Assembly (NCBI GenBank): GCA_024529925.1
Contig: JAFEUB010000787.1
Location: 1,491,501 to 1,555,500, forward strand
DNA from: Ophthalmolycus amberensis
Taxonomy: Eukaryota > Chordata > Actinopteri > Perciformes > Zoarcidae
Direction of reading: 5' to 3'
DNA: 64,000 nt
Part shown: positions 35,615-46,905 of the stretch, piece after piece
Position numbering within the stretch: position 1 is the stretch's first letter
How the letters are laid out: every line of letters starts with the position of its first letter
Made by a program: the position numbers and the translations under genes
Notes under the pieces: generated by a model
The model's database searches: none
What the model was told of the DNA's origin: nothing
What the model saw: only the letters and a program-made list of their open reading frames with translations

Positions 35615-36939
35615 ATGCTCACACCTGCAGCTATACCCATTATAGGTATTTATTTACCTAAGCACCATGCTCAAGGACACACCATCTTTGTGCAGAGTTC
35701 CGTAGTTAGATATTTTGCATTCATTTGTTTGTTACTCAAATGTCATGAATGAACCATTACGTTTATCACTTTCAAGGGTCGTGCTGGTTATTTTGCATGT
35801 TTTAGACAATTATACAAATCACGCATGTTTCACGTCAGTGCATTCTACGCATTTTAGACACTTTTTATTTATTTATAGGCTACACTGGATGCTTCAGTAG
35901 AGACTGTTGTGAAAACTTTCTCAGTTGGACACTGACATCTAGTTTTCATTTTACCGCTCAACAGCAATCTTCCCTGTGCAAGAAACAACCAAGTTCTCAT
36001 CATCCTTTTCACATCAACCATGTATTTCGTTTTTTTGCATCCTGAATTGATTTTCTGACAGCGCAACTTGCGAACGTGATGCCTTTTGGCAGCTGACTCT
36101 TCTGAATCCTGGATGTCGAAGCTTGCTTCAAGCAAGCGAACGCACCAAACGTATCCAATAACCAATGTGCTTTGCTTATTTTATCAGCTTCGATTTGATA
36201 ATGAAAAAAAATAAACTTAGATGCTTCAACATAAAATTTTGTCCTCACCCTCTGAAAAGAGCTGTCTATCCTGGCCTCTGCTTTAAACACAGGCCTAGAG
36301 TTTAGTATAATCCTCTAAAACTGCACACACCATTTCAAATCCAGTCAGGATTAACAATTTAACTATCAACTGTGGCAGTTATGTTTCATATGTTGCCGAG
36401 TGCACTATATTATCCACGCCACCTTAATCCCATCCATCATCCATCATCCCCCACTGAATTCGAGACAATAATGCTCATCTTCTTTTCTTCAAAAAGATGT
36501 CGTTCCCTTTCGAGATATTAAATTCTAGCTATGGATTTAGGCAATCCCCGCTTGGGATGACAAAATGAATTCCCAATGCCCAAATCAAATCAGTGTGTGT
36601 CCAATCACAATCTGATACGCAAATACACCTAAGATTTGAAGAGAAAGCCACGTGGAGATTGGACAATGACGGAGGAGACATGTTGTCACCGCAGACGCAG
36701 GAGTGCGATGGGGGAAAAAAGTGACATGTTTACATTCGCGCTCTGCTGCCCCTTTTATCTGCGCGTATACTGGATGCGTGTGTGTGTGTGTGTGTGTGTG
36801 CGTGCATCGGAGAGGCAGAGAGTGCTTATGAGCGTGAGCGTTTACATATTTGTATCTAATGAACAGTAATTTCATTTAGCGAGGAGTTAGATGGGCGGTG
36901 CAATCAGGCATCCCATTTCAAAACCCTGTCCCCCCTGGT

Positions 36940-36999
36940 CACACACACAAACACGCACACACACACACACACACAGACACACACACACACACACACACA
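36940..36999. repeat. CA microsatellite, interrupted
   Basis: About 60 bp of CA units with AAAC, GC and GA interruptions. A shorter GT run lies at about 36779-36800 and another at 37173-37193. Confidence 0.92.
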
Positions 37000-38423
37000 T
37001 ATACAGAGTGACTCCAAACGCACACAGAATAAATGTCTCTTGGCTGCTATCTAGCTGTCTAATTATTCCCTTTTTCATTAAATGGGTAAATCAGATTCTA
37101 ATTAGCTAGGCTGTCATTCAGTGGCCGGGGAGCTGGAGATGGTGAACACGTATTAGACAGCATTACTCGCAGTGTGTGTGTGTGTGTGTGTGTTTGTGTG
37201 TCTGATAGCATATGCTCTCCCCTCTGTCCCTAGGGCGAGGTAGAGGTCTCTGGTAATTACTTTTGTTGCACCAGGAAAGAATGCCGGTAGAGAGCAGGAA
37301 GGGAAGCCAGCAGGAACCAATCAGGTGTCAGACCTCTGATTAAAGCTTCGTCAGACGTATCAGTGTGCACGGTTTGGAAGGTAGACACAACAACCCTTAG
37401 GATACATGTTGAGTAGCTGAAGTACAACCTGTATTCCAAAAAAACAATGCACATTAGCATGGCATTCGCAAAGACGACACCGGAAAAAACACTTTTAAGA
37501 ATTGTTGCACGTTCCGGCGTGTGTGAAACGCAAATATTTCTGAATGACCGTCTGCCCCAATTTGCCCTGCTTTGTTGTACATGTTTTAATGGTGGGTGAA
37601 GGAGCCATCAGAGGAAATGAAGCGGAGAAGAGGCTTGTGTAACATTAACCGGGGCTCCTCGGACTAATTGGCCCTCAAGAGACGCACTGCTGAAGGAGGA
37701 CACTTTCTTCTCATTCCCGTCCTGCAGAGGGGCCGCTGTTGCTGCTCTGGCTCGCAGTGAGAACATGGTTTGCTATAGGCTGTGGTCCTTAATGGCATGT
37801 GTTTTTTCGCACATGTGGGTGTGATTGCGATGCTAATCGGGGAGAGGGGGGGGTGTTATGTGTGGCAGCATTCCCTGTCTGATTGGATGCAGCGCTGCTG
37901 TTTGTCCATACCCCATTTGAATTGGTTGAATTGATGTAAAACCCTTCAGAAATGACTGACTCTCCCCAAGATAAGATAAACTTCAACTCATCAGGATTTC
38001 CAGTCTGGCGTGACCGAGCAAGCCTGCCAAAGTTCCCCCATCACCAAACCTGGTGTAGAATGTCAATGCCGCTTCCTCACGGATTCTGATTCTAATCCTA
38101 ACCCAGGCCCCCCTCTCTCTGGGGGACACACTAAAGATTTGTTTGAGACGCTTTTGAAATTAGCAGGACCTTTGCGTCAGGCTCCTTGTTTTGTGCCTGC
38201 CTGGTGTTTTGAAGTTTTAATTGCAATGGGGAAATAAAGAGCGAGGACTTGTGCTGTTTCGATGTGTTCGTATGCTTGTGTCCCATGTGTTCAAACGTGT
38301 GTGTGCATGCGTGTGTGTGTGTGACAAGTATTGTAAGTGGTGGGAATTTGGATTTGGTTAAAATGAGAACAAAAACATTCCTGCATAATGTTCAGTTCCT
38401 AGCATCACCACTTAACACTCTTT

Positions 38424-38425
<2 letters not shown>

Positions 38426-38508
<83 letters not shown>
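38426..38508. repeat. CA microsatellite, longest in window
   Basis: A pure CA run of about 83 bp. The Thr-His frame across it is spurious. Confidence 0.96.
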
Positions 38509-38510
<2 letters not shown>

Positions 38511-38701
38511 CAGGCATCGAATGGGGCAGGAGGTGGGAGAAAGCTTGCATGGGTTCATGACCTGCCTTCACAAGTTTGTTGCTTTTTGAGTTTAGCCATT
38601 TCTGCGTGATGGTTCGCTGCTAGAAGCAAAGATGCATGTGACGCAACGTTGTTACAGCACCTCAAAGAGTTGTATGGACACCGGTGGAGTAGATGGTTGG
38701 A

Positions 38702-38728
38702 TGTACATGAGTGTCACACTCATGTACA
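38702..38728. repeat. Perfect short hairpin
   Basis: TGTACATGAGTG and its exact complement CACTCATGTACA are separated by TCA. The 12-bp perfect stem contains the palindromic TGTACA and CATG cores. Confidence 0.85.
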
Positions 38729-38840
38729 CTGAACCACCCTTTCCCCACAGAGGTGGCACATCAGAAGATAGTCACATGAATCTTTGTTGTGGTCATACGA
38801 GTCTTTTTATGGGACGCTCAGCGTTCTTTCATTTCAAGCC

Positions 38841-39530
38841 TTTAAAGGCCTTTACACGCCTGGGGTGGTTTTTTTCCCCGTGTGATTAATTCCCATGTCA
38901 ATATATTTTTCTCGATCTGCCATTTTTTGTCATGACTACTTTCACACAGAACGTGAATATTACAAAAAAAATATTATAGAGCGAAGACTATTATTCGGAG
39001 CTTTTGCACCTCGAATAAAGGCCTCAACCAATCACGTTGTGCGGAACGGACACATTCAAAGCATACACTAGAGCGTACAACAGGGAGGCTTCGTGGTCTG
39101 AACCAAGACGGCAAACTTTATTGATATTTTTAACCTTGACAAAGGCAGAATAGACCACCTCCACTCCTTCCCCTGTTACCTTTCACAATAAAAGCCCAGT
39201 ATATATACACAGTGTGTAACTGTTTACCGAAGGGAACTCAAATGCACTTTTTGCTAAAAGGAAACTCAATAAAATAGCTAACAGTAGCTTGGGCTAGACA
39301 ACAATGCAACACATACAGAATGACAGGCGCTGCTCTGGGTCAATAGGATCCTAGTTGGTCCTCAGCCTGCACAAATCTTTTCAAACCTTTATTTGAAAAA
39401 GTGTTGCAACTGTTGCAAATTTGCAACGCTGCTGGTATGAATAGTTTTGATGTAAAAATAATCACTGGTGAGTATTTTGCATTTGTGTGCCGTTTTTTCA
39501 CCATGCCGCCTGGTAAATATAGGCCTTTTG
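38841..39530 (+). mobile_element. Palindromic-ended DNA element, copy 1
   Basis: An element of about 690 bp that is homologous, in reverse orientation, to 43504-44002. It starts with TTTAAAGGCCTTTACACGCC and ends near TATAGGCCTTTTG, so the ends share a palindromic AAGGCCTT core. Segments matched in the other copy include CAATCACGTTGTG, GACACATTCAAAGCA, CTTGACAAAGGCAG, TTACCTTTCACAATAAAAGC and GGGAACTCAAAT. Copy 1 has extra sequence of roughly 39300-39410 not present in copy 2. There is no coding capacity, so it is probably a nonautonomous DNA transposon. The superfamily is not determined. Confidence 0.7.
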
Positions 39531-40526
39531 AAATGGCCACTTGCACTGTACCCGCCTCTCACGTACCTTCCCCAGCTGCTGTTGTTGGTGTGTGTGTGTG
39601 TGTGTGTTTGTATGTCGGTGTGTCTGCACTCGTACTGTACAGAAAACTTAATCCTTCATTGACCCACACAGATTGTGTTCAGATAGCGACACCTATCACC
39701 ACTGTATGTGCTGTTGCTGTGCGTGTTTGAATAGTCGACACTGTACGTGTGCAACACAGCTGCTGACTGCAATCCAGCACAAAGCCTGGTGAGCATCCAA
39801 AGCCTGTGGGGGGAGAGAGAAAGGAAGTAACAAGAAATACACATTGTTGCGATGGAGATTGTGAAACATGCTCTTCAGAAAACAACGAATGAGTCATCGT
39901 GTAACTAGTTTAAGGCTTACGTTTAATGCTATTCGTTCACTCGTTCAAACTGCTTCAAAGCAGAAGCCGTTAGCATATGTATGATGGTCTTTTTCTTCAT
40001 AAACAGCGATTGAAAAGCGACCCAGATGAATCATTGTCAACAAAGAAAGACAAGAAAGGTCTGTCTGCAGTTGCTCACTCCTCACATGGATGACATCACC
40101 ACTTAGGAGGTTGTATTATTTGTGTGGAAAAGGTGTGTGTGGTATCCGTGAAGTTGTCGCTCATGAGCTCATTTGATGGAGAATAAACTTTTGAGGATAT
40201 TACGAGATGGAAGAGAGGAGGTATCTTTTCTTTTCCACCTTGTTTTATTCATTTTCAGTGATTACTTTCTGAAAACCATCATCTGACAGAAAAGAAGAAT
40301 TCTCTGCCTCTCTCTCTCCTCCCCTGTTTATTCTCTGTCTCTCTCCCATTTCCTCTCTATGTTCTGTGTGGGTGTTCCCACCACATCTGGCCGCTGTCTG
40401 AATGTACACTGTTATTCCGGCAATTAGGCTTAAAAACAAATAGAATACATTTGGTTTATGCTTGCCAGTTTCCATATAAATAGCAACGCACACACGCGCA
40501 AACTGCCCGTCTCGTCACGCCGGTCA

Positions 40527-40527
<1 letters not shown>

Positions 40528-40577
<50 letters not shown>
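40528..40577. repeat. CA microsatellite
   Basis: A pure CA run of about 50 bp. Confidence 0.95.
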
Positions 40578-40579
<2 letters not shown>

Positions 40580-42473
40580 CGAAATGATAGTTGCTGTTTA
40601 TGTTTGTCATCCATTTTTCATGGCCAATTGGGTGAAATTGAGTGCATGTCTCACTGACACCTCAGCTATGGCAGCAAAATCTCCATCTTTAGAGGATGCA
40701 GACGGAGATCAGCTGTGAGCGAAGTACATCAGGCCGCATGTGTGATTATGATGTGTGCATCCCCCCCCCCCCAGAAACATGTCGTTCGCTGTTTGTGCTG
40801 CGGATGTGTGTGTTGTGTGTGTGTGCTGCTATGTAGACCGTTGCAGTGTACAGTAACGTTTCACGAGTTTGGGACCCGCACATCAATCACAGCAGATTAG
40901 CTGACACCTCTCCAACCCACACTGCTCTGCTCCCTGCCTTCAGGCCCCCCGACTGATAGGTGGGTGCTAGAAAAACAACACACGCTCTCGCCCGATAGCA
41001 AACAGATATACAAGAGTTCTCCCTCTCTCGCGCACACAAACTCCCAGACGCATATATTCATCCTCCTCCCCTCTTGCTTATTTTCTTTTTCTCTGTCTTC
41101 GTTTTTCTCCCACTAACTCAATATTGTTTCTGCCCACTCACTGGATCAGTCTATTTTCATGCAAACCGTTTTATTGTGGCTCGCGTGTGTGTGTGTGTGT
41201 GCGTGCGTGAATATAGCCACATTTGTGCGCTCCGGTCTTTTCTGTGTGTATATATTTCACTGATTGTCGTCTCTCTCCGGCGGCGGCTCATTGCCCACTG
41301 GGCTCGCTATCAGTCTGATCAAATGCTCAGCGCTCTGCGTGCCCGATCACACAGGCAGACTCTGGATCCCCGATGATAGGAGCCCCGGATTACAGTCTGC
41401 TCTGGATGCCTGTGTCTGCAGTCTGGCAGACTGACAGACTGATGGATAGAGGGACAGTAGGTAGTTAAGAATGTGGGTGGCATCATTGGCTGGAAAAACT
41501 CTGACATCAATTATCACTATGATATAGATGTTTTGTTCACTTGACCTTCTGACAGAGATGTTGTGGAGACTGGTAAAGGATTAGTCATCACTTGCCTGCA
41601 CAAGAGAATCATGTTGCACTTGTTTAGTTTCTTTTTTTTTTTGATAGGAGATGGAGTAGGAGGAATGGAAACTAAACGTTTTGCAAATGATGAAGAATAA
41701 TCTGTGATCATAAATGTGAATATAGCAGCTTTTATCTTACTTGAAATAGCACAGTGTTGTGGCTTCAGGCTTTCTTAACATTTGAACATTCCTACTTGCA
41801 GAGTAGTGTTCAGATTGGAATGCAAGGCCAGTGTTATGGTTCGCTTTGTTCATGTGAATTTTGACCGCTGTAGCTTACCAGCAATGTACGTTCAGACCGT
41901 TTTGTGTGTCACAGCTCAGACCCAACAGTTATTTTCCTCCAGATTCATCTCTTTTTTCCCTTCACATCTGTATGTGTGTCCACATGCGCGTTTGCATTGG
42001 CTTCGCACCTACTCCAACGTCTTAGTACATATTAAGGCAAATGAAATTCATTCAGAGCCCTTTGGACTATTTAAATATAAGAAAAGCATCATCACAAATT
42101 GAAATCTTGACTGCTTTTACGATACACGGCTCGGCACGAGCCCGAGCTTGAACAAGGGGCAGTGTTTGAGCTGTAATAGGTCCAGCGAGGAGTGCTATGG
42201 ACGGCAGGCACTAAGAGGGAGCTGTGAACGTGACCTCTGTGCTGCAGTCATATGGACGCCAGCGCCGTCGCTACGTTTGTCGGATGTTTATAGTACATAG
42301 ACTAATCATCTCAGCAGGAAACGAGATGAAGAGAGGATCACAGCAATGCTGTTAGATATCAAATATTACATTAATGATAACCACCTGCTAAGCTCTGCCA
42401 ATCGTATCGTAATATCCCTGTATGTCATCTTCAGTCGCTCGGATCATATTGACTTTCAAAAATATATGAGCTT

Positions 42474-42499
42474 ACACACACACACACACACACACACAC
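42474..42499. repeat. CA microsatellite
   Basis: A pure CA run of about 26 bp. Confidence 0.93.
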
Positions 42500-43503
42500 G
42501 TGCACACCTGTAGACCGTGCATGCTATTGTGTGTGACTTGGTTCAGTAGACCAGTAACATCAGCCAACGGGACCAGCTAACACTGGCAGACCACACAGGC
42601 TGAGGATACGTGTCAGCGCTGTATTTCTGTGTGTGCGTTCGTGCATTTTTGTGAGACTACACCATTGCCTTTTCTTGATTAATGGAGTGTGAAGGGATTA
42701 TGCTGATTCAGTTCATAACTGGGGAACGGTGACACAGTCATTACACAGGTGAGTGTGAGTGTGTGTCCTTCCTTGCGTGGCTGTTTTTCCACTCACACAT
42801 ATGCACACGCAGGCAGGTGAATGGAGATGGCAGAGCAGTGAAAACGTCCCAGTCCTTTTGTCCTCTGTGCTAAAGGCAAACATGGCAGAGAGCTCTCACT
42901 AATCCCCTCCTCTAGCCTTATCGAAACAACACCTGAGAGCAAAGGAGAGGGGGAGAAGAAAGGGAGGGGTGTGAACAGAGAGAGAAAGAGAAGAGTAATG
43001 CGGAAACTAAAAGTGATGGATGGTGAATGCGTGCCGGAAAGATGGAAGGAAGAGGGGAAATGACATGCTGACGGCCAAGAATAGGAGATATAACATGTGT
43101 GAAGATTGAGAAAGGGATAAAAGAAGTGAGTTTGGTGAGTAAAGAAACAAAAAGAACAGTAGAATACATGGTTTAAGAAGAATAACTGAAAGCTCAGGAA
43201 CAGTTACACTGTGTTATCCCGTACGACAATCTGTGAGTAATGTAATACCTACGATGTCTCCTGCCCACCATCAATACAGACAAGGTTTCAAGCGGAATTT
43301 CTGACTAAGAAACTGAAAAAAAAGATCACATATTTCATCTACTCTGGCAAATCTCAGTCACTAGACAAAATGACGTTATAGCCCACTAAATATGCAAAAA
43401 TGCATTGGCTACCAATGCGAGCACAATCCCGAAAACTAACTATCATTCTCCACTTCTTAGTTCAGATCTTGCAAATATAACCAAGCGGACAGTAGAGTCC
43501 ACC

Positions 43504-44002
43504 TTAAAGGCCTTTACACACTCGGGACATGATGAATAAACAACATGAAAGATTCTGCGAACATTTAGCAAAACTATTCTTACCGGCAGCAATGCAAATT
43601 AAAGCTATTACAGTAGCTTAGGCTATTTGCTTTGAGTGAATTTGAGTTCCCCCTGGTAAACACTTAAGCAGTGTATATGTCGAAGGCTTTTATTGTGAAA
43701 GGTAAGAAGGCGCTGCCTTTGTCAAGATTGAAAGGAGTAATAAAGTTTGATGTAGTTCAGTCTATGGAGCCTCCCTGGCGTTGTCCACTGTGTGCTTTGA
43801 ATGTGTCGGTTCCTCACAACGTGATTGGTAGATGCCTTTATTTATTGGCGAAATCTCTGAAAAATCAACCTTGTTCTGTAAAATGTTTACGTCTCATTTT
43901 TGACGCATCGTATTTGCGTTCTGTGTGGAAGTGTTCATGACAAAAACAACAGTTACAATTTTTTTTGGAAAATGTATTGATTGAAAAAGTGCAAAGGCCT
44001 TC
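43504..44002 (-). mobile_element. Palindromic-ended DNA element, copy 2
   Basis: An element of about 499 bp in reverse orientation relative to copy 1 at 38841-39530. Its ends read TTAAAGGCCTTTACACAC on the left and GTGCAAAGGCCTT on the right. Many blocks are shared with copy 1 on the opposite strand (for example CTTTTATTGTGAAAGGTAA, CACAACGTGATTGG and TTTGAATGTGTC). A long open frame at 43671-43940 lies inside the repeat and is not preserved in copy 1, so I do not call it a gene. Confidence 0.7.
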
Positions 44003-46229
44003 ACGCTTACTAAGCGAATCTTCAGAGCAATGTATCTAAATTATTCGATTGTTCAAGTAGTCGGTCAAAAGGCTGAGCTTCAGCTTCTTGTTCGGACAAA
44101 TATTCAGCTTAGCGTGACTTGGAGCCCCTGAAAACTTTGTTTCAAATCTGAAATACATGAAATATTCATCATCATATTGATTACTGGCCCACACAAAAAT
44201 GTATTTCATTGAGAGCACCACTATTTTTAAAGATATTTTTACTGCAGTCAAATCAGGCATAGTTCTCGCTTTCTCGCCTGGAACAACGCTCGCCAGCACT
44301 GCTGCCTAGCTTAAGAATGGTAACACGTAGCAGAACAGGTTTTACTCTTGTGAGTCAACAGAATACCCAAAGAAAATGTGAGGCAGAATTTTGAACAAGA
44401 TGAGCAAAGAAGGCTGGGAAAACATGGCTGGATTTCTTGCCAATTCCTTGAACCAGTTAAGTGCAACACTTCCTTTTGTTTGAGAGACACTATGATGTGG
44501 GATTTTCTCAGCTGCTGTGATAAGGCTTCAGTTAAATGCAAAAGCAGTCATGTCGGCTTAAACAGAGGGTACAGTTACATTTATCGATGCCTGATCTAAA
44601 TGAGCATGTACAGTATAGGGCTTTACTAGAGCTTTGTCTTGTATTGTTTTTTGTTTTTTGTTCAATGTGCTCACATGCTCCCTCCTGTCGCCGACACAAC
44701 AAGCTAATAGATTATCACATTGTGTTCCCGGAGGCTGCTGAAAGATAAAGAGGAGCAGAGGATGGATAGAACGGCAGAGGAGGCACAAGATTAGATGGAT
44801 GATGCGGCTGCTTGTGTTGGAAGAACACAAAAGGATATTTGTCTCCCTCCTTCCACCTTCCTTCTGTCGCTCCCATGTTCTTGCACTCATCCCTGTGTCT
44901 GTGTGTGTGTGTGTGTGTGTGTGCCGAAAGCCAGTTACAAGTGTGGAAAACAGGAGCTGCATCATGATCATTTTTTACGCAGATCAACACCTGCACACAC
45001 CACACTAGCCAGGCAAGTGGAGGACAGACAGACAGACAGAATGTTTATGTGGAATCCAATAAAGCTCGTCCCAGCTGTCTGTCCGTCCTCTTTCCAAATC
45101 CCCACACCAATAATCGCACAACTCTTCTTTTTGCTTCCACCAAGAGTCTTAAAACTCTGGTTATAATGCCTGCATGAGTGATGTGTGTGTCTGTGTGTTA
45201 AACATATCTTTTGTGTCTCTCTCGGTCTTTAAGACCCATGTGACAATATTCCTCCTGTTTCTTTGTTTTAAAAAAATAATATTCCCATCTCTAGCTCCAG
45301 CTTGGTAGCAAACAGGCAAATGCTTGATTCATGTGTGTTGAGGGGAGAAATGTCACGACTCAACCCCAAAAAATATGCTTTTTTTTTTTTTTTTAACAAG
45401 CATGTGAGCCCACAGACTGCATGTTTTCGTGTGTCTTGAGCTAATCTTCTAGTAGGCCTACTACTGTGGTGTCAGAGTGTAAGCAAACAGGACTTGGCTT
45501 CAGACGAAACATGTCACAGTGGGTGTTTTGCCAAAGGCGCGTCTTGATGACTGCTCGTCTGCATGTTCAAGTGTGTGCTTGCCTTTAGTGTCTGTTTTGT
45601 CTTTGTGTGTGTGCGAGTACATGCAAGTGGAGGTGTGTGTGTGCATGATGAAGTGCCAGGCAACGAGATGATTGGCCATATGTCTGCACAAATGAGCTCT
45701 TTATTTAATAAGGCCGATGAACTAAATTGTCATTACTGTCAACATGTAACCGTGGTCCTCCCTGCCAGATGGTATTTGGTAATATATCACGGTGATGAGC
45801 TTTCTCGGATTACTCTTTACCCATCCCATGATAAATCCATTCCAGATTAGAAAACGCTCCGGCTTGCTTACAGTCGGATTACCTTGAAGCACTCTTCAGA
45901 TTTCTCTTCAGTTTGCACTCAGTGTTAAATGTCTCTTCAGAAATTCTTTTGATTTCACAGTTTTTATTCTCCAACACGATAGTTACAGTTTATAGCTTTA
46001 TCTTAGATTGTTTCTACTCTCTTGATCGTTTTTAGAACATGTCAGTGAGCATTTTTAACACCGCTGTTCTTTAGGCACTGATCTGATTTTTGTCACATGT
46101 TGATTACACTCACTAAAATACAGTTATTTATAGAACGATTCACACAATCAAAATACCTTATTAGAATGACACCTAATAATTACCTAATGCAATTACCAAT
46201 GCCAACGCCTTAATTCAGGCATTTGCTAT
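44003..46229. other. Noncoding stretch, no gene seen
   Basis: No gene is supportable. A GT microsatellite lies at 44894-44923 and a T run near 45381-45395. Non-repetitive AT-rich DNA with TTTAATAAGG, GTCATTACTGTC and GATGAGCTTT segments lies at about 45690-45860 and could be regulatory. Confidence 0.5.
44894..44923. repeat. GT microsatellite
   Basis: A GT run of about 30 bp. Confidence 0.93.
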
Positions 46230-46392
46230 GGCCCTGTTCAGACCTGGCATTAACATCTCTAAATGTAGTCCGAGCGATCGTAGCTCAATGCATCCTCAAT
46301 GCGTCCCGGGTGCATCCACATCTGGACTTAGAACTGTCCGCTTGTAACAGCATCGCCTGAGCAACATGTTCATTTCAGGTCTGAACAGGGCC
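46230..46392. mobile_element. Short MITE with GGCCCTGTTCAGACCTG ends
   Basis: A 163-bp element. The first 17 bases GGCCCTGTTCAGACCTG are exactly complementary to the last 17, and the similarity extends to about 27 bp with a few mismatches (GGCATTAACAT inward on the left). The interior is noncoding. I recall similar short elements with 'TTCAGACCTGGCATTAACAT'-like ends in many fishes. No clear target duplication is visible. Confidence 0.82.
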
Positions 46393-46639
46393 GAAGTTGT
46401 CTCATCGGCAGACGTCTCGCAGCACCCAGGATAATTTCCTTCCTCATATTGGCTGAGCGATAATGCAGCTCACTCTACTGCTGGCAATAGAGGGCCGCTG
46501 ATGAAAATGTCAGACATGTTTGTTGATGATTGGGATGTCCCAGACGAGGTCAGGCGCATGGGGAGCCAATCAAACAGGGGCCCGTCTGTCCTTTCACAGC
46601 AGTGTCTAGCCGGCACTTAAACAGGAGGATAGAAATGTA

Positions 46640-46905
46640 GTGGACCCAGAGGCTTCATCCACACTTTACCTTTCTTGTTTTAAACCCTACGCCGGCGTTT
46701 TGAACCCCCTAAAACAGAGATGTTTTGAAAACGCAGCTCATGTCGTTTGAAAACTCCCAGGTTGCCTTTTTGGTCTGGACGGAAAGAAACGGAGACGTTT
46801 GGAAAAGATGACGAAGCCGACCACATTTCGCTTCTTGATCGGTCGCAACGTGTCCTTCCCTGATTCGCCAAGCCCTTATCATGTAACACTTTTTCTGAAC
46901 AAACC
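46640..46905. mobile_element. Probable DNA-transposon fragment
   Basis: The stretch has repeated GTTTTGAAAAC/GTTTGAAAACTC phrases, TGGACGGAAAGAAACGGAG and AAAAGATGACGAAGCCGACC. I recall this wording from common fish nonautonomous DNA elements. The inverted ends are not clear, so only approximate limits are given. The minus-strand frame through it is not a gene. Confidence 0.45.

Larger units (their letters stand above)
24861..38840. other. Noncoding, microsatellite-rich stretch, no gene seen
   Basis: About 14 kb without a supportable gene. It holds many CA/GT microsatellites (the largest listed separately), purine-rich tracts near 25600-25890 and 31605-31740, and another purine-rich tract near 32560-32720. 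The open frames across it are low-complexity or lack any recognisable domain. No conserved splice structure or repeat with inverted ends was recognised apart from one small hairpin. Confidence 0.5.
39531..43503. other. Noncoding stretch, no gene seen
   Basis: No gene is supportable. It holds CA/GT microsatellites at 40528-40577, about 41184-41201 and 42474-42499, a C run near 40760-40771, and a purine-rich patch at about 42935-43110. Confidence 0.5.

Noticed and set aside
37738..37770. Possible third copy of the element at 3371 and 7462 (GCTGCTCTGGCTCG...GAGAACATGG)
   Set aside because: Only about 12 contiguous bases match, and the later conserved blocks (GAAATACATTC) are missing.
43671..43940. 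Plus-strand open frame of 89 codons
   Set aside because: It lies inside the repeated DNA element at 43504-44002 and is not preserved in the other copy at 38841-39530.
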